Shown here piece by piece: positions 13,090-24,864 of a stretch of DNA of 64,000 nt. The stretch comes from Piper betle (lineage: Eukaryota; Streptophyta; Magnoliopsida; Piperales; Piperaceae). Numbering within the stretch: position 1 is the stretch's first letter; the number at the start of each line of letters is the position of its first letter. The DNA is taken from contig JAURVB010014161.1 in the NCBI GenBank assembly GCA_033002965.1, positions 28,296-92,295 of the forward strand, in the 5' to 3' direction. Position numbers and translations under genes: made by a program. The notes under the pieces were generated by a model, which was not told the origin of the DNA, ran no database searches, and saw only the letters and a program-made list of their open reading frames with translations.

Positions 13090-13800
13090 AGTCTTGGTAA
13101 GAAGAAGAATGGTTAAGGATTTACCCGATGTAAGATATCAAATTGTTCGGGGAAGATCAAGGATTTACCTGATGTGAGATATCAGGTAGGAACTCTATAC
13201 TATATTACTTTTAAAAAGATTAAAGGAATATTTTCATTCCACATCCCCTCTAACTATGGGTTGTATTAGATATAAACCTCTTCTGCCCAACAAGTCTAGT
13301 CTTCACAATGACGGGATGATAGAACACAATGGCCGGATGATAGAGCACATCTCTTCTACAACCCACAACAAATGGCATATTTACCCAAATAGAGCAAAAA
13401 AGAAGAATAAGAAAAATGGAAAAAATCAAAATAACTTCATTCATGCAACTTAAAAAGAAAAAAACATAGAAAAAAGACACTGACTTTAAAATGTGGCCTG
13501 CTAAATAAATATCGCCCGGGTCAAACTTCTCAACGCCGGCACAAATATCAGAAGGGGGATGGGTGTAAATGTCGAAAGCTTTTTTTTCTTGTATTGTAAA
13601 AGAGATATAACCACTTGCCACTGGTCAGAACTACCGGATAAAACTATAAATAATTGGGCTTGTTTAAAGGGTGCAGTTAGAGGAGGTGCGACTAATTAAA
13701 ATCAAGGGTGTTTTAAAATTTTTTTAGTGGATATAGTTATTAATCAAGTTTTAAGCACTTAATTAATAAAAGAGAGGAAAAAATTATACTTTTGAATATA
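13090..13800. repeat. AT-rich repeat array, copy 5 (partial, with duplicated SUVR upstream segment)
   Basis: It matches 5500-6000 closely. The word 'GATGTGAGATATCA' / 'GATGTAAGATATCA' is locally doubled at 13127-13185. It ends just after the marker at 13610-13740. Confidence 0.7.
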
Positions 13801-13809
13801 ATAAACGTC

Positions 13810-14340
13810 ATAAATAATATCATCAGTTATTCAATATCATCAGCGTCATAAATAATATATTGCTAAATATAATAAATTAATTTAAAAAGTAATTTTTTTT
13901 AAAAAATAAATTATCAAATTGAATTGCTAATATATATATATATATATATAATGCAATATAAATGATATTAAAATATGCATAAAAATGAATTAGTATAGTC
14001 AAAATATAAATTAATGATGAGATAACCTATTTTTTACTTATCTTTAATTAGTTTATCTTTTATCATGTTATTTTTTAATAAATTTATTTTAATTTAATTT
14101 TTTTATTAATTTATTAATATAAATGTCGATGACATTGAATAATGTGACAATGAAAATATAAATTGGTAAACATAATGTAATTATAGAATAAATTAATGAA
14201 AATAAATTAATTACAAAAATAAGTTGATTGAAAATTTTGATCAAATATAGTTTGATTAAAAATAAATTAATAAAAAAAATATTTGAAATATTATTTTTTA
14301 AAAATTACTTAACGCAAATTATCATAACAAAAATCACACA
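13810..14340. repeat. inverted arm of the array
   Basis: On the minus strand this reads as the 12640-13050 / 5000-5330 type sequence; plus-strand words such as 'ATGAATTAGTATAGTC' are the reverse complements of 'GACTATACTAATTCAT' in the array copies. With 12640-13050 it forms an inverted repeat with arms of roughly 400-450 bases. Confidence 0.65.
13930..13951. repeat. (TA)n microsatellite
   Basis: An uninterrupted TA run of about eleven units inside the inverted arm. Confidence 0.9.
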
Positions 14341-14557
14341 ACCACTCACTTTTCGTTGTCAAATCAATACAACAAGATGGGGGCGGGGAAGCCCACTCGC
14401 TCCCACACACCAGAAACAAAAAGGGGTCGTCCTCACTCATTTCACTCCCAAAACATATTTATACCTCTCTCATCTCTTTGTATATACACCCACTCATATC
14501 CCACTCTGAATATTATAAACACCCAAAGGATAATATACCTTCTAAAAACCGAGAAAA

Positions 14558-14630
14558 ATCACAATAGTTAGAAAATACCATCATTTGGGTTGAATTCAGT
14601 TAGAAAAAACACAATAGTTAGAAAATACCC
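14558..14630. repeat. short direct repeat at the left edge of element B
   Basis: 'CACAATAGTTAGAAAATACC' occurs at about 14560 and again at about 14609, with 'TAGAAAAAAC' between them. The second copy abuts the first bases of element B. Confidence 0.7.
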
Positions 14631-14690
14631 CAATTCAGCTCACTCGCGAACCGAACTAGAAATGTCACAGGTGATCGAAACATTCATTAA

Positions 14691-16609
14691 TGTAATACCC
14701 CAAGTCTGGTTCACGTTTGTGAACCGAACCGGCATGTCACGGGTCCGGGTTAGGTCATTTAAATAGAACCTAACTCATGTGGATTTACTCAACATCTTAA
14801 GATGAAGATATGACTCACTATATGGATAACCTGAAAAATCAATTTACACACCAATAACAATTGCAACAAAATCAATAAAAATTCTAAAATAAATCGGACA
14901 GAGTGTGCCCTAAAAGTGCAACCCACTTGTAATCTAAATAAAAATCACTATATGATATTTGCATTCATACAGAATTCTAATCTAAAACTGTATACATCAC
15001 TTTGAATTTGAGTCTCAACCCACTTGTACATTTTATTCATATTTCACATTATATCATCATGTCTTGCATTTAATCACATCATTCTCAATATAATAACAAC
15101 AAAAATAAAATATTAAACATTCATCATCTGACATGCGTGTGAAAGAGACATCACTGCTCCTCCGTCTAGGTTGGCACATCCAAGTCATGCTCGTCACTTA
15201 TATATATTCTAAAATAATATGTCAGTAACGAGTGTTACTGGTTCAAAATATAACTATAATGGCTATGAGAAGAAAAAATTCTTATACTACACCAGAACCC
15301 TCTAAACGGCACCTACTGATGAGGCGCCAGGCTACAAACTCGGAAGCATCCCAAACTAACTGGTCTACTAATGCCTCTCTAGGAATTTTCTCATTTCATT
15401 TTCCTAGTCCCTCGAGATTACCTGTATATCCTAAGCCCTCTCCTTTCCTCCATAATTCTCCTTGCCTTAAGCACGAAGGCCGAGTATTCTCAGACAGTCA
15501 CCTTTAGTACCCTTTGAACCACAAGTCTGGACGTGCGCCATACTTAACAATACCTGTAAACCTTCACGTTCTCCAAGTGTGAGGAACTCAAACGCAGAGT
15601 TGTCAGGATCTCTTGGGAATGGAACAGCCCGCTTACTAATCCAAAGTTCGCTTTGACCGGCACGTGCACCCGCTCATTGTACGTACAAGTTGATTTTCCC
15701 ATCTCTCGTCTCACTAAAATGTGATAAAACTATATATAGGTCTGGAAAAAGGATTTATATAATAGGCCCGAAAAAACTTCAGGTGGATCTTGTTTTCAAA
15801 AACATACTCGAAGGATCTCATCCTTGAGGGTTATTAATCTGAAAAATTAGTTGGCCCGGGTTAAGTGGGATCCAATAAAACGCCAGTTAACCCGTCCTGC
15901 AAGTAATAAAACAAACATATGATAGACTAAAGCGTAAAACAGGGACGAGCCCTAAACGAACCTAGTAGAAGCTCTGAGCGTGTTTTCAGGCATAGGCGGC
16001 GAGCTCCTACTTCGTACCTACACAACAACACCAAATACTAATGCCTAGTATAATGCATGAATGCTACACTCCTCATCAATCCATATAAGACAACAACTAT
16101 TTACATGAATTTAAATTTAAACCCTAATTCATTTTATCATTTGTTAACATGCATTTAAATTTAAACCAACATATATTTACAATCACACCATTTGCATCAC
16201 AATAAGATCATAAAACAATTCATTACAAAATAACATTGGAGAAAATTCTATACCAAATTATCACTCACGCGGCGACAGTCTGCGATTGCCTTGCCAAAGC
16301 ATGGTGACGATAGATGAGGGGCTAGGTTGGAGGAGCTAGCTGCCCCCTTTTTCTAATGCTTTCTTGCCGCACCCATGCAGAATTTTCAGCTGGACAGCAG
16401 CCGTCGGCCATGGTAGCGGCACCGGTCGCCGGTGGCAACAACTTGCAGTGGTGGCTTCGTTTTCGAAGTCACTATGCATGGGGTGGATGGGGCTGGGAAT
16501 GTGTTAGGAATGTCGAGGGAAGAGTGGGGGAGGGTTGTCAAAGTCTGTCATTGGAGTCGAACTGATTGGTTCTGACTATAAAACCCTGACTCGGGTCACA
16601 TGTTTTATA
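14691..16609 (+). mobile_element. element A of the same family, nested inside element B
   Basis: It begins 'TGTAATACCCC' and has the subterminal hairpin GGTTCAC-gttt-GTGAACC at about 14708-14725. It continues with the family blocks ('GTTGTCAGGATCTCTTGGGAA', 'GGATCTCATCCTTGAGGGTTA', 'GGCGGCGAGCTCCTACTTCG') and a reduced GC-rich block at 16270-16560. It ends in 'TATAAAACCCTGACTCGGGTCA' followed by 'GTTTTATAG'. Element B sequence continues directly on both sides. At about 1.9 kb it is shorter than C and D. Confidence 0.7.
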
Positions 16610-16994
16610 GCTAATTAATTTAATTTGGTCAACCCAACCTAGATCAACTCTCGACGTGTCTCAAGATGGTGATACAAACATTCAATGCGTAGATGAGATG
16701 TTTAGGCTTTAATGTTATTTTAGATGAATGATATAATGTGCAATCCATATTCCAAACAAAACAAACCCATTAAAAATTCTAAAAGCGACAATTTTTAAAA
16801 GAAAACTGATAGGGTCTCCCATAACAATGCAATAGGGACCACCCTATCAACAACAAATGATATATTTATGTCATGATAAAAAACCTAAAACATTGCCAAA
16901 ATATTATACTTTCACATCATGATAAACTTTATCTTCCTGAGTCGGGTCTTGACTTCATTTGCTCATCATGTTCATTTCAATTTATAACAACTAT

Positions 16995-17023
16995 CACACA
17001 AACACACACACACACACACACAA
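16995..17023. repeat. (CA)n microsatellite
   Basis: A CA run of about twelve units with one interruption, inside element B. Confidence 0.9.
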
Positions 17024-19552
17024 CATTTCATCATTCACACAAATATTTCTTGCAATAAGGCATTATAGCATTTATCTACAATAATTCATAACAGTTCATC
17101 ACATCATATTTTCCTTTCATCTCGGTAGGTATATGTGTGCACGTTGTATTGTTGCTCTTCCATGGTCCCTATAGTGCTCAGTCATTCAAGTTCTCACATA
17201 TATATATAATACGAAAAAGTCACTAACTAGTGTTACTGGTCTAGAAATAACTACATAATCAAATTAGCACATGAGAGATGACTCTCATATTAAATAAAAT
17301 CAATAATATATTCTTCTTTATTAGAATCACTCATAAGGGCATTAATCAGGAATCGTAAGCCTTAGCTTGAACAATGTCCCATTTTGACTGATAATATGCT
17401 TGTCTCAACATTTTCATACTATCTCACATTTGGGAAATCCATTATACTAAAGCCCTCTATATCCTCCGTATAACTCCTAGCCCTAAGCACTGAGGTCGAG
17501 CACTCTCGCACAGGCACCTTTAATACCCTTTGAATCCACACGTTTAGACATGCGCTGTATTACAGTACCCGTAATCCTCCACACTTTTCTAGGTTTTAGG
17601 AACTCAAAATATGGAGTTGTCAAGATCTATTAGAAATAGAACAACCCATTCACCAATCCAAAAATAACTTTAAATGACACGTATACCCGCTCATGGTACG
17701 TACAAGTTGACTTTAACCTTGTCTCGGATCTCATTGAAAAATTGAAAATCAATATATGTAGGTTTGGATAGGGATTATAATATAGTAGGCCCGAAGGCAT
17801 CATGATATGGATCTGAGTTTTAAAAGACAAACTCGAGGGATCTCATTCAAAAGGTTTATTAATCTAAAAATATGATCGACTAAATGGCCCGTGATGAGTG
17901 GGATACAATGAATTCACCACTCAACATGTCTACTCACCTGTCAAACAAAATCTCAATATATGAGATTATTAAACCAAAAGCAAGTCCTAAACGGACATGG
18001 TAGAAGCTTTAATCGTAGTCACGCGCCTAGGCTGCGAGCTCCTAGTCCATACTTACACATCAAATCTAAAAGCTAACGCCTATTATCTGAATGATGCATT
18101 CACATATCCTAAATAACACACTGACATCAATGCATTCACAATCCACGTCATCAAGTCAAAATAATCATATCAAAAATTCCCTAACTAGTGCATTTGGCAA
18201 TATTATAACCAACACTAATTAGTCCTATTCACATCAATTCACCTTATGATTTTCTAAATTACATTGCACTTAATTAACGACTCATACTTAATTTGCCTAA
18301 TTAGATTGTTAGCATTCATTCAATGCAATTCAAATAATTCAAATTCATTATATTTACAATGAAAGAATTTCATCATGACAATCAATCAAGTCCTAACATG
18401 TTATGCTAATAATTATCAATTTTAAACAATTAAGTCAAAAGTAATTATACTTTATGTCACAGTGACGGTGACAACGATTAACAACAATGGTGCCGATTAG
18501 GGTTTGGCCGCGAATTGTGGGAATCAAATTTGGCATCCGACGGCATCCAAAGTTTGATTGGGTTTAGCGGAAGGAATTTGGCAAAAATTTAGCGATTTGC
18601 GGTGAATTCTAGCAATTTCGACGTTTTCGGTGATTTCTAGCCATGGCTGGCAAGGCTGTCGCTGGCAGGGGCTTGGCCGGCAATGTGGCATGATCAAGAG
18701 TGTGGATCAGCACATGCTTGGCAAGCTCAATGTGACCATAGTGAGGATGAGGGTTACAACAACGGTGACAGTCATCGCGGCTGCTGTTTGTCGGGCAAGG
18801 CTTGCCTGATCGACCTTGGGCATGTCTCAACAGCGGCGGACGATGGGGGAAAAAGATCATCTAGGTCAATGGGATGGTGACGGCAGAGCGGGCAGCTAGC
18901 GGCATAATCGGCATCGGGAACGTAATGTGATGCACGGCTTCTTTGGGTCGTGGAGGTCGCGAGACAGCCAGGAAGGTGGGGGATGGCTCGGCAATGGTCT
19001 GGCGGAGGTCGGCGACAGCGGTAAAGTGGTCGGAGGCATCGTCGGTGGCAGGGTCGACGTCAGTGAGAGAAGGAAATGTCAAGGAGGGGTCGAATAGGTC
19101 GGTGACAATTTCATAAATAAAAGTTAACCCGACTTCAACTTGTGTCAAAAATAATAATTAACTCCTAATAAATTCTTAAAAAATCCACAAAATATGGAAA
19201 AATACCATAAAATATAATACACTCAATTACATCAAAATGACATACTATATAACTAATAACCCACCTAAACTGCTATCTAACACGACCTAATGCATTATTT
19301 GGCTTAAAAAAATAATTATATGATCAAATACATAAAAAAATAATTGGCATACTATCATATACTTTAATAACTCAGTTCTTATTATTTTTTTGAAGTTATC
19401 ATCATATACTCGGATACACTTGACCCTCATTGCTCATAACACATGGTAGACCTCAACTCATCGCACGTATTCTGAAACTAATTATCCTCAAGCCGATGGC
19501 TTAATCGACTAATTGAGTAATGTAAAACCCAGACTCGAGTTACGGGGTGTAC

Positions 19553-21230
19553 AATATAACATACTAAATCAGACCTGAATGGAATTTGGTAACTAGTATA
19601 CCAGTCGGATTGTTTGGTCTGGTCCAATTTTACAAAACTAACTATATTACTTATAAATCGAACCGCCCACCACCCCACAAAAAATATTAAAAAATTAAAT
19701 AAATAAGAAAATTTTAACACTTTTAAACATAAGAAAATTTTTAACTTTTAAATTTTACATTTTTTATGCAATTTCACAACGACCAAAGAGACCCAAATAT
19801 AATGAAATAATTCATTAGCAACAATTAGATGGTCAAACCTCAAAACACCATCATAAAATTGATTGCTAAATCTCAATCAAATTGTGATTATCTAATGGTG
19901 ATCATTTATTTATAGATAAGAGTGAATCAAGGATAAGGCTAATTAATGATCAATCAAAGTGAATCAAGGATAAAGTGAATCTAAATTTATTAAGAATCAA
20001 AACTAGTCATATTTATTATGGTCAATAAAATTTATAATAAATAAGAACAAATCATACTTATTTTCGTCCCAAAATATTCTCTTTGTATTTACCTTTTTTA
20101 AATTAGATAATATTAATATTATAAACAGTATCATCAAGATGGAATAACCTTTTGAATGAGAGTACTAGAGTTAGAATAAACTTTTTTCACTTTTAATCTT
20201 GAATGGTTAATACTAGTAAGTAATCCAATGCGCGGGCTACTTAATAAGATAAGTCGGTAAATTTATGTAAAAGTGACAAAAATAACAAAATGGACTAACA
20301 TAACACTATTTTTGTCAGAGATAAGTGTCTAAAAAAATAACAGTATAAAAAAACATTTCAATAGCCTTTGTAAATGTCAAGTAAAAATGTTAGTATTGTG
20401 AAATCACAATATCATTTCAATAGATTAATTTTAAATACGAAATCATTTTTATTCCAACATTTAATCGCTATTGAAAAATAAAATTTAAAATCTAAGTAAA
20501 AAATGATAATGCGCATTTTGGTAATTTCTTGCTTAAAGATTAAGATTAGTAATCTGCTTCAAGAACTAAACAATACAAAGAAAATGATCATGGTAAAACC
20601 TTGATAGTTTGCCCGGCCTTCCTAGCAACAAATTAATACATCTACATGACCATACTAATATGTAATAGATTTTTTTTTAAATGACAGGATACAATTTCAG
20701 GCAAGTTAAAGTGAGCACAAAATACATTTGAACTCACATAAAATATAAACATCCACAGGCCTCTCCAACTTAGAAAGGTTAAATTTAATATGGTTCAAGG
20801 CTTCAAGGTACAAAAAAATCCGTCCTGGCATGGTTATTAAGATGCTCTGGATTTTTCACACTCATTTATCATATTGCTCCAAACTCGATTCTTTAAAGCA
20901 GGGGTGACTACAAAGAACAAGAGAAGATAACATGGGATTACTCCTACCAGATTGCAGCATTACTCGAGTTTTTTTAAAGCCATTTTACTTACTAATCAAC
21001 CTAAGAAAATAAGAAAATATTGAACTCTACATAGCCAAACTGCTTGTTTTACATATAGAACAAAATTAGATGCACTTGGGTGAAGACGCAAATCACATAA
21101 CAATAGCAAATGTGGCTCACCCATGAGAGATATGGTTAACAGTCATAAAGCAAGAATAAAAAACTTTCAATGAACTATTATTACATTGGCGTGATTCAAT
21201 CAAAAACTGTAAATACTAAATACCTAATGA
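19553..21230. other. intergenic, no gene recognised
   Basis: AT-rich on both strands with short ORFs only. No repeat family member, tRNA or protein motif was recognised. Confidence 0.5.
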
Positions 21231-21233
21231 ACT

Positions 21234-21760
21234 CCCTTCAGGAATACCAATCTGCATTCTGTTGGCCAACTTCCTCATATATGTGATTGCATACCTGTCA
21301 AAAGCAAAAACATGACATCGAAATTTGTTATGATCAGATGCACTTCCAAATATCATGATACATCATACAATTTAGGAACTCAGAATCACACTTCTTATGA
21401 ACGGGATTTAAAAGTTGCACACCATTCTTCAAAGATGATAAACTTGCTACTTAATCAGCTCCACAATTAATTGCAAAAACTTTCAAATTATAAGCAATGC
21501 ATGTCTTGGGCCCTTTAAACTACTGGTTCTACTCATTCAACAACCTCGTTAAAAACACAAGAATCCAAGTCTCCTCACACAAACCATCGAAGTCTGCTCT
21601 CATCCACTTCAAAATGTCTAAATCGCCCCGGACGAGCCGCCATTGCTGCTGCCCACAATGTTCTCCACCCCTCCTCCTTGCCCTTGCCGATGCTGGTCTA
21701 TCGTTGATTGCAGAGTTGTCTGCCCTACCGTCAGACACACCTGAAAGGAATTCACCGGGA
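21234..21760 (-). other. candidate exons of an unidentified gene (minus)
   Basis: Two stretches look exon-like on the minus strand. From about 21747 an acceptor-like 'CCTTTCAG' precedes a GC-richer open frame of about 70 codons (GRADNSAINDRPASARARRRGG, later LDILKWMRADFDGL) ending in a stop at 21529. From about 21296 a second acceptor-like 'TTTGACAG' precedes a short frame (MRKLANRMQIGIPEGSS) ending in TAG at about 21226. I do not recognise either product. They could be the end of a gene, alternative last exons, or chance. Confidence 0.25.
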
Positions 21761-22472
21761 TGTTAGAATCAACTCAAATAACGGACTTGCAAAAAAGAAA
21801 ACAGATTATAAAAAAAAATTCCATCAGACAAGAATTTCAATGGTTATCGCTGCAAAAAAAAAAACCAAAGGTTATTGACATTCAAGAAGAAGCATCTACC
21901 TTTCCTCAAACAATGCCCCTCATCAACATAAAAGAAGTGGTCTCCAAAAGATGTCGAAAAATTGTCACCAAAAGGTGTCAAAAAAATTATGAATAAATAT
22001 GATAATTAAAATATAATAATTGTCATTTCAAAAACTATAGGTCTAACATCTGCTAATTGGAAAAAAGGTGACAACTGACAGATGGAAATAAACAAAGTCA
22101 AAAAAATATGAACAAATTAGAGAACATATAAATAACAAATTATTTTATTAATAAAAAATGAAATAAAAATATTTCACCCTGCTATAACAAATAATACTAA
22201 TAAATGCAACTTGACTATTCTTTCATAAATTTGTAAGCATGAAAGAATTTCACAGCATCAAACTAACAATAGATATAGCTGGTAGGATGTGAAAGGGTTC
22301 AACTCTTTTATTTAGAAACTTCTCAATAAATAAATAATATATATTAAACACAGTAAAATTACTTAAAAAATATTTATAAGTCAAATTTACAAAAAGGGAC
22401 ATCTTTAAAATGCCAAATTTTCAAAGGGTAAATCGAGGTTAGCACTTTGGATCAAAAATGAATTATGGCGTC

Positions 22473-22654
22473 TAGGGATTTGCTGTAAAACTTGCTACAG
22501 CAAACTCGTTGTAGCAAGTGTTTGATTGGTTCAAATCTTCTTAATTGGTACCATTCAAAATTTTAATTGTAATAAGTAAATTAATCTCTCTTAATTAAAA
22601 AGATTTAAATTGTTACAACAGGTTTGTTGTAGCAAGTGTTACAACAAATCCCTG
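22473..22654. mobile_element. MITE with about 40-bp terminal inverted repeats
   Basis: The left end 'TAGGGATTTGCTGTAAAACT' and the inverted right end 'CAGGGATTTGTTGTAACACT' match, and the match continues through TTGCTACA-CAAAC. The total is about 182 bp and non-coding. Target duplication is not clear. The termini would fit a hAT-type or PIF-type MITE. Confidence 0.7.
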
Positions 22655-23531
22655 ACCCTCATTTCCCCACCAAATTTGACGAAGGAGCTGGTCGTGGTGT
22701 ATTGGTCTGTATTGTTTGTTGGTAAACCTGCTTCTTGTTATCAACGCAGTGATATTATTGCTAAAGAAGTCTTGCTTTTTCATTGGCCGATTAGTTTTAT
22801 CATTGTGAGGCGTGGGAGTTTTTGCTTCTTGAAAAAAAGTTAAAAAACAAGTTGAAAAAAGTTGTTTGAGCTCTTGGTGGTGGTTTTCTGTAATGAGCTT
22901 GATTAGTTATGGAGCTTCTGGTAATCATCTTGGTTTTAAGATCACCCCCACATAAGGTTGAGCCTATAGGATCGAAAACTTCGGCTTGGGTTGTATCTTG
23001 TTTGAGTTGATTTCTTTAGCTATTGGGTTTCATTGAGTGTTTGATTCTATCATAGGTACAATAATTGGCCTTTGTATCTTGTAAGTGTTTGTGAATTATG
23101 AAGACATATGAGCTAATAGTTGCGCAAAGTTTAGAATTACTAATCTAACTTGCCTTGTTTGCTTGTTGGAGTTGGTTTATCATATTGGAAATCACTTCAA
23201 ATGCGACTTTGAGACTGAAAATTTTTGCGCTTCTAACATGCTAAGTGTTCTGTACATGTAGGAAAAACAAAAGCAGCTGACCAAATATCTAAACCAGACA
23301 TTTACTAGGACTAATACAATAAGTGGAAGGGAGCACCTACGGAAAGAAAAAACTACATTTGTAAGATGCAATACATAGGCAGCCCGCTACTTATTTATAA
23401 TTCTGAAAAACTTGCAGCTGCATTGTAACGTAGCTGGTAGGTTGTTTAATCCTCAATACAAGCATTAGCCTCCAAGACTCCAAGAGGACAACTTCTAATT
23501 TACTGCAAAGGAGAATAGATTTGTAGAAATT
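22655..23531. other. intergenic, 3' of the CCT gene
   Basis: No motif or repeat recognised. The part next to 23532 is likely the 3' UTR and polyadenylation region of the minus-strand CCT gene. Confidence 0.5.
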
Positions 23532-24864
23532 CTAGCCAAGTTGCATCCATCTTACTATTGGATTGTTGCATAGGAAGGAATTCACCCCACTGATATGGGG
23601 TATGATGTCAGGAGAGTTTAGCGTGTCTTGCTGCTCTTTTAACTTTGGCTGCGCAGCAGAAAGAGAAATATACTAGATAAGTTAAGGTTCTCATTGAAAA
23701 AGATAAAAATAAAGGAAAGAAGGGTAACATCTTCTATGCAACTATCATTTGTTCTTCGCCAGAAAATGTTTATTATATGAACGTATGGTGTAAATGTAAT
23801 CGGGTTAGGTAATAGATTTCGAGAATTGAAGCTTACATCCTCCTCACATCCATGATTGCTGCAGCAAGATTGAATGGCCTCACCAAACTCATCATTTTTG
23901 GCAAATCTACCTTTAACACGAGGCCTGCTATCTGCCAGAGTTTTCCTGCATGCATACTGCATATATACTTCTAAATTGTCAGTCCCCATGATAACAAACT
24001 TGTTCTATTTTATTAGTAAATTAGTTGCCTAAAATTGCTTCTGATACTCACTTTAATCTTCTTGTTAAAGTTCCTCTCATTCCTCTTCTTCATGTATCTA
24101 TAGATCTTTTCTTTCCTCTCTTCAACAGAGAGGCGCCCTACTTTGAAGTCGCAATCATCCAATGAAGATATTATTTCTGATTTGTTAGAGTGTCCAGATT
24201 TGATATAATTGCGAGTTTTTGCAAGCACCTTTGGCCATCAAAACAGTTCATATTCATTGATCAGTGTCAAGCATTGGGCTACAGAACAAATATTGAAGAC
24301 TGCACTCTTAAGATGAGACTTTCATACCTGTGACTCTGGTGAGTCATAGACGGGATGAGGAAGGCAGACCAGACCAGAGGCTGCGATCACTTCCCCAAGG
24401 GAATCTTTTGGAGCTCTATCTTTGTTCAAGCCGCCAATGTCACTAGCAATATTTGCGCTGATAGTGCAAGACATGTGTGGCTTGACCGAATCCATCCAAA
24501 GTTGAGTAGGGAGTGGAGAAAGGGGATTTGTGAGTTCAAATACTGGCAAGCTCGGTGGAGTTGGACGTGGGTCTATTGGCATCATTGAGTCTGAGAGATC
24601 AGGTAAACCTACAGGTCCAGTAAGGTTGGTCTTGTTATTTTGTGGGGGAATGAGAGTAGGCAAAGAGAAAGAGGAGTTGGTGGGGGAAGTGAGAATAGAA
24701 TGAGTAGATGAGAGGATAGTAGAGGTGTAGCCAGAGGAGAAAGAAAGGTGATCATTTATGTAGGAGGCATCATCAAGGCAGCAACCAGGTGAAGAAGATG
24801 AAGCGTCGAAGTTATACAGGCAAAATTCGAACTTGTTTTCTTCTATAGGATTCCAGACTTCCTC
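23532..24864 (-). CDS. CCT-domain protein (CMF-type), copy 1
   Basis: Four exons on the minus strand, all phase 0 with GT-AG borders: 24864-24328, 24228-24052, 23956-23837 and 23648-23532 (TAG stop). The first is an acidic, Ser/Pro-rich region. The second ends in KVGRLSVEERKEKI followed by RYMKKRNERNFNKKIK, and the third opens with YACRKTLADSRPRVKGRFAK; together these make a complete CCT domain (nuclear localisation and interaction with CCAAT-binding NF-Y subunits in the family). No B-box or response-regulator domain is read, so this is a CCT-motif-only family member. The last exon (SPDIIPHISGVNSF) matches the last exon of the gene at 58146-61234, which confirms the model. The first coding exon is unresolved: the ATG at 24989 opens a frame that does not join the phase at 24864, unlike the paralogue, which has a separate 16-codon first exon. 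Product likely a transcriptional regulator. Confidence 0.85.

Larger units (their letters stand above)
14625..19552 (+). mobile_element. element B of the 2.8-kb non-coding transposon family (split by element A)
   Basis: The left part (14625-14690) matches the first bases of element C ('CCCCAATTCAGCTCACTCGCGAA'-like; compare 33631). The rest resumes at about 16610 and follows element C block by block: 'GATGGTGATACAAACATTCAATGC' region, the (TA)-rich 'CTCACATATATATATAATAC', 'GAACTCAAA-ATGGAGTTGTC', 'CGTACAAGTTGACTTTA', 'GGCCCGAAGGCATCATGAT', 'GCGAGCTCCTA', then a GC-rich block at about 18470-19130. It ends with a small palindrome at about 19521-19552 ('TGTAAAACCC' ... 'GGGGTGTACA'). No transposase, gag or pol is seen; short ORFs inside it are not conserved as protein. 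The superfamily is unassigned. Confidence 0.7.

Noticed and set aside
14625..19552. Elements A-E as solo LTRs of a gypsy retrotransposon because they start TGTAACACCCC
   Set aside because: Element C has an 8-bp duplication and does not end in CA, and no primer-binding site or polypurine tract adjoins any copy. Not fully excluded for B, which ends GGGGTGTACA.
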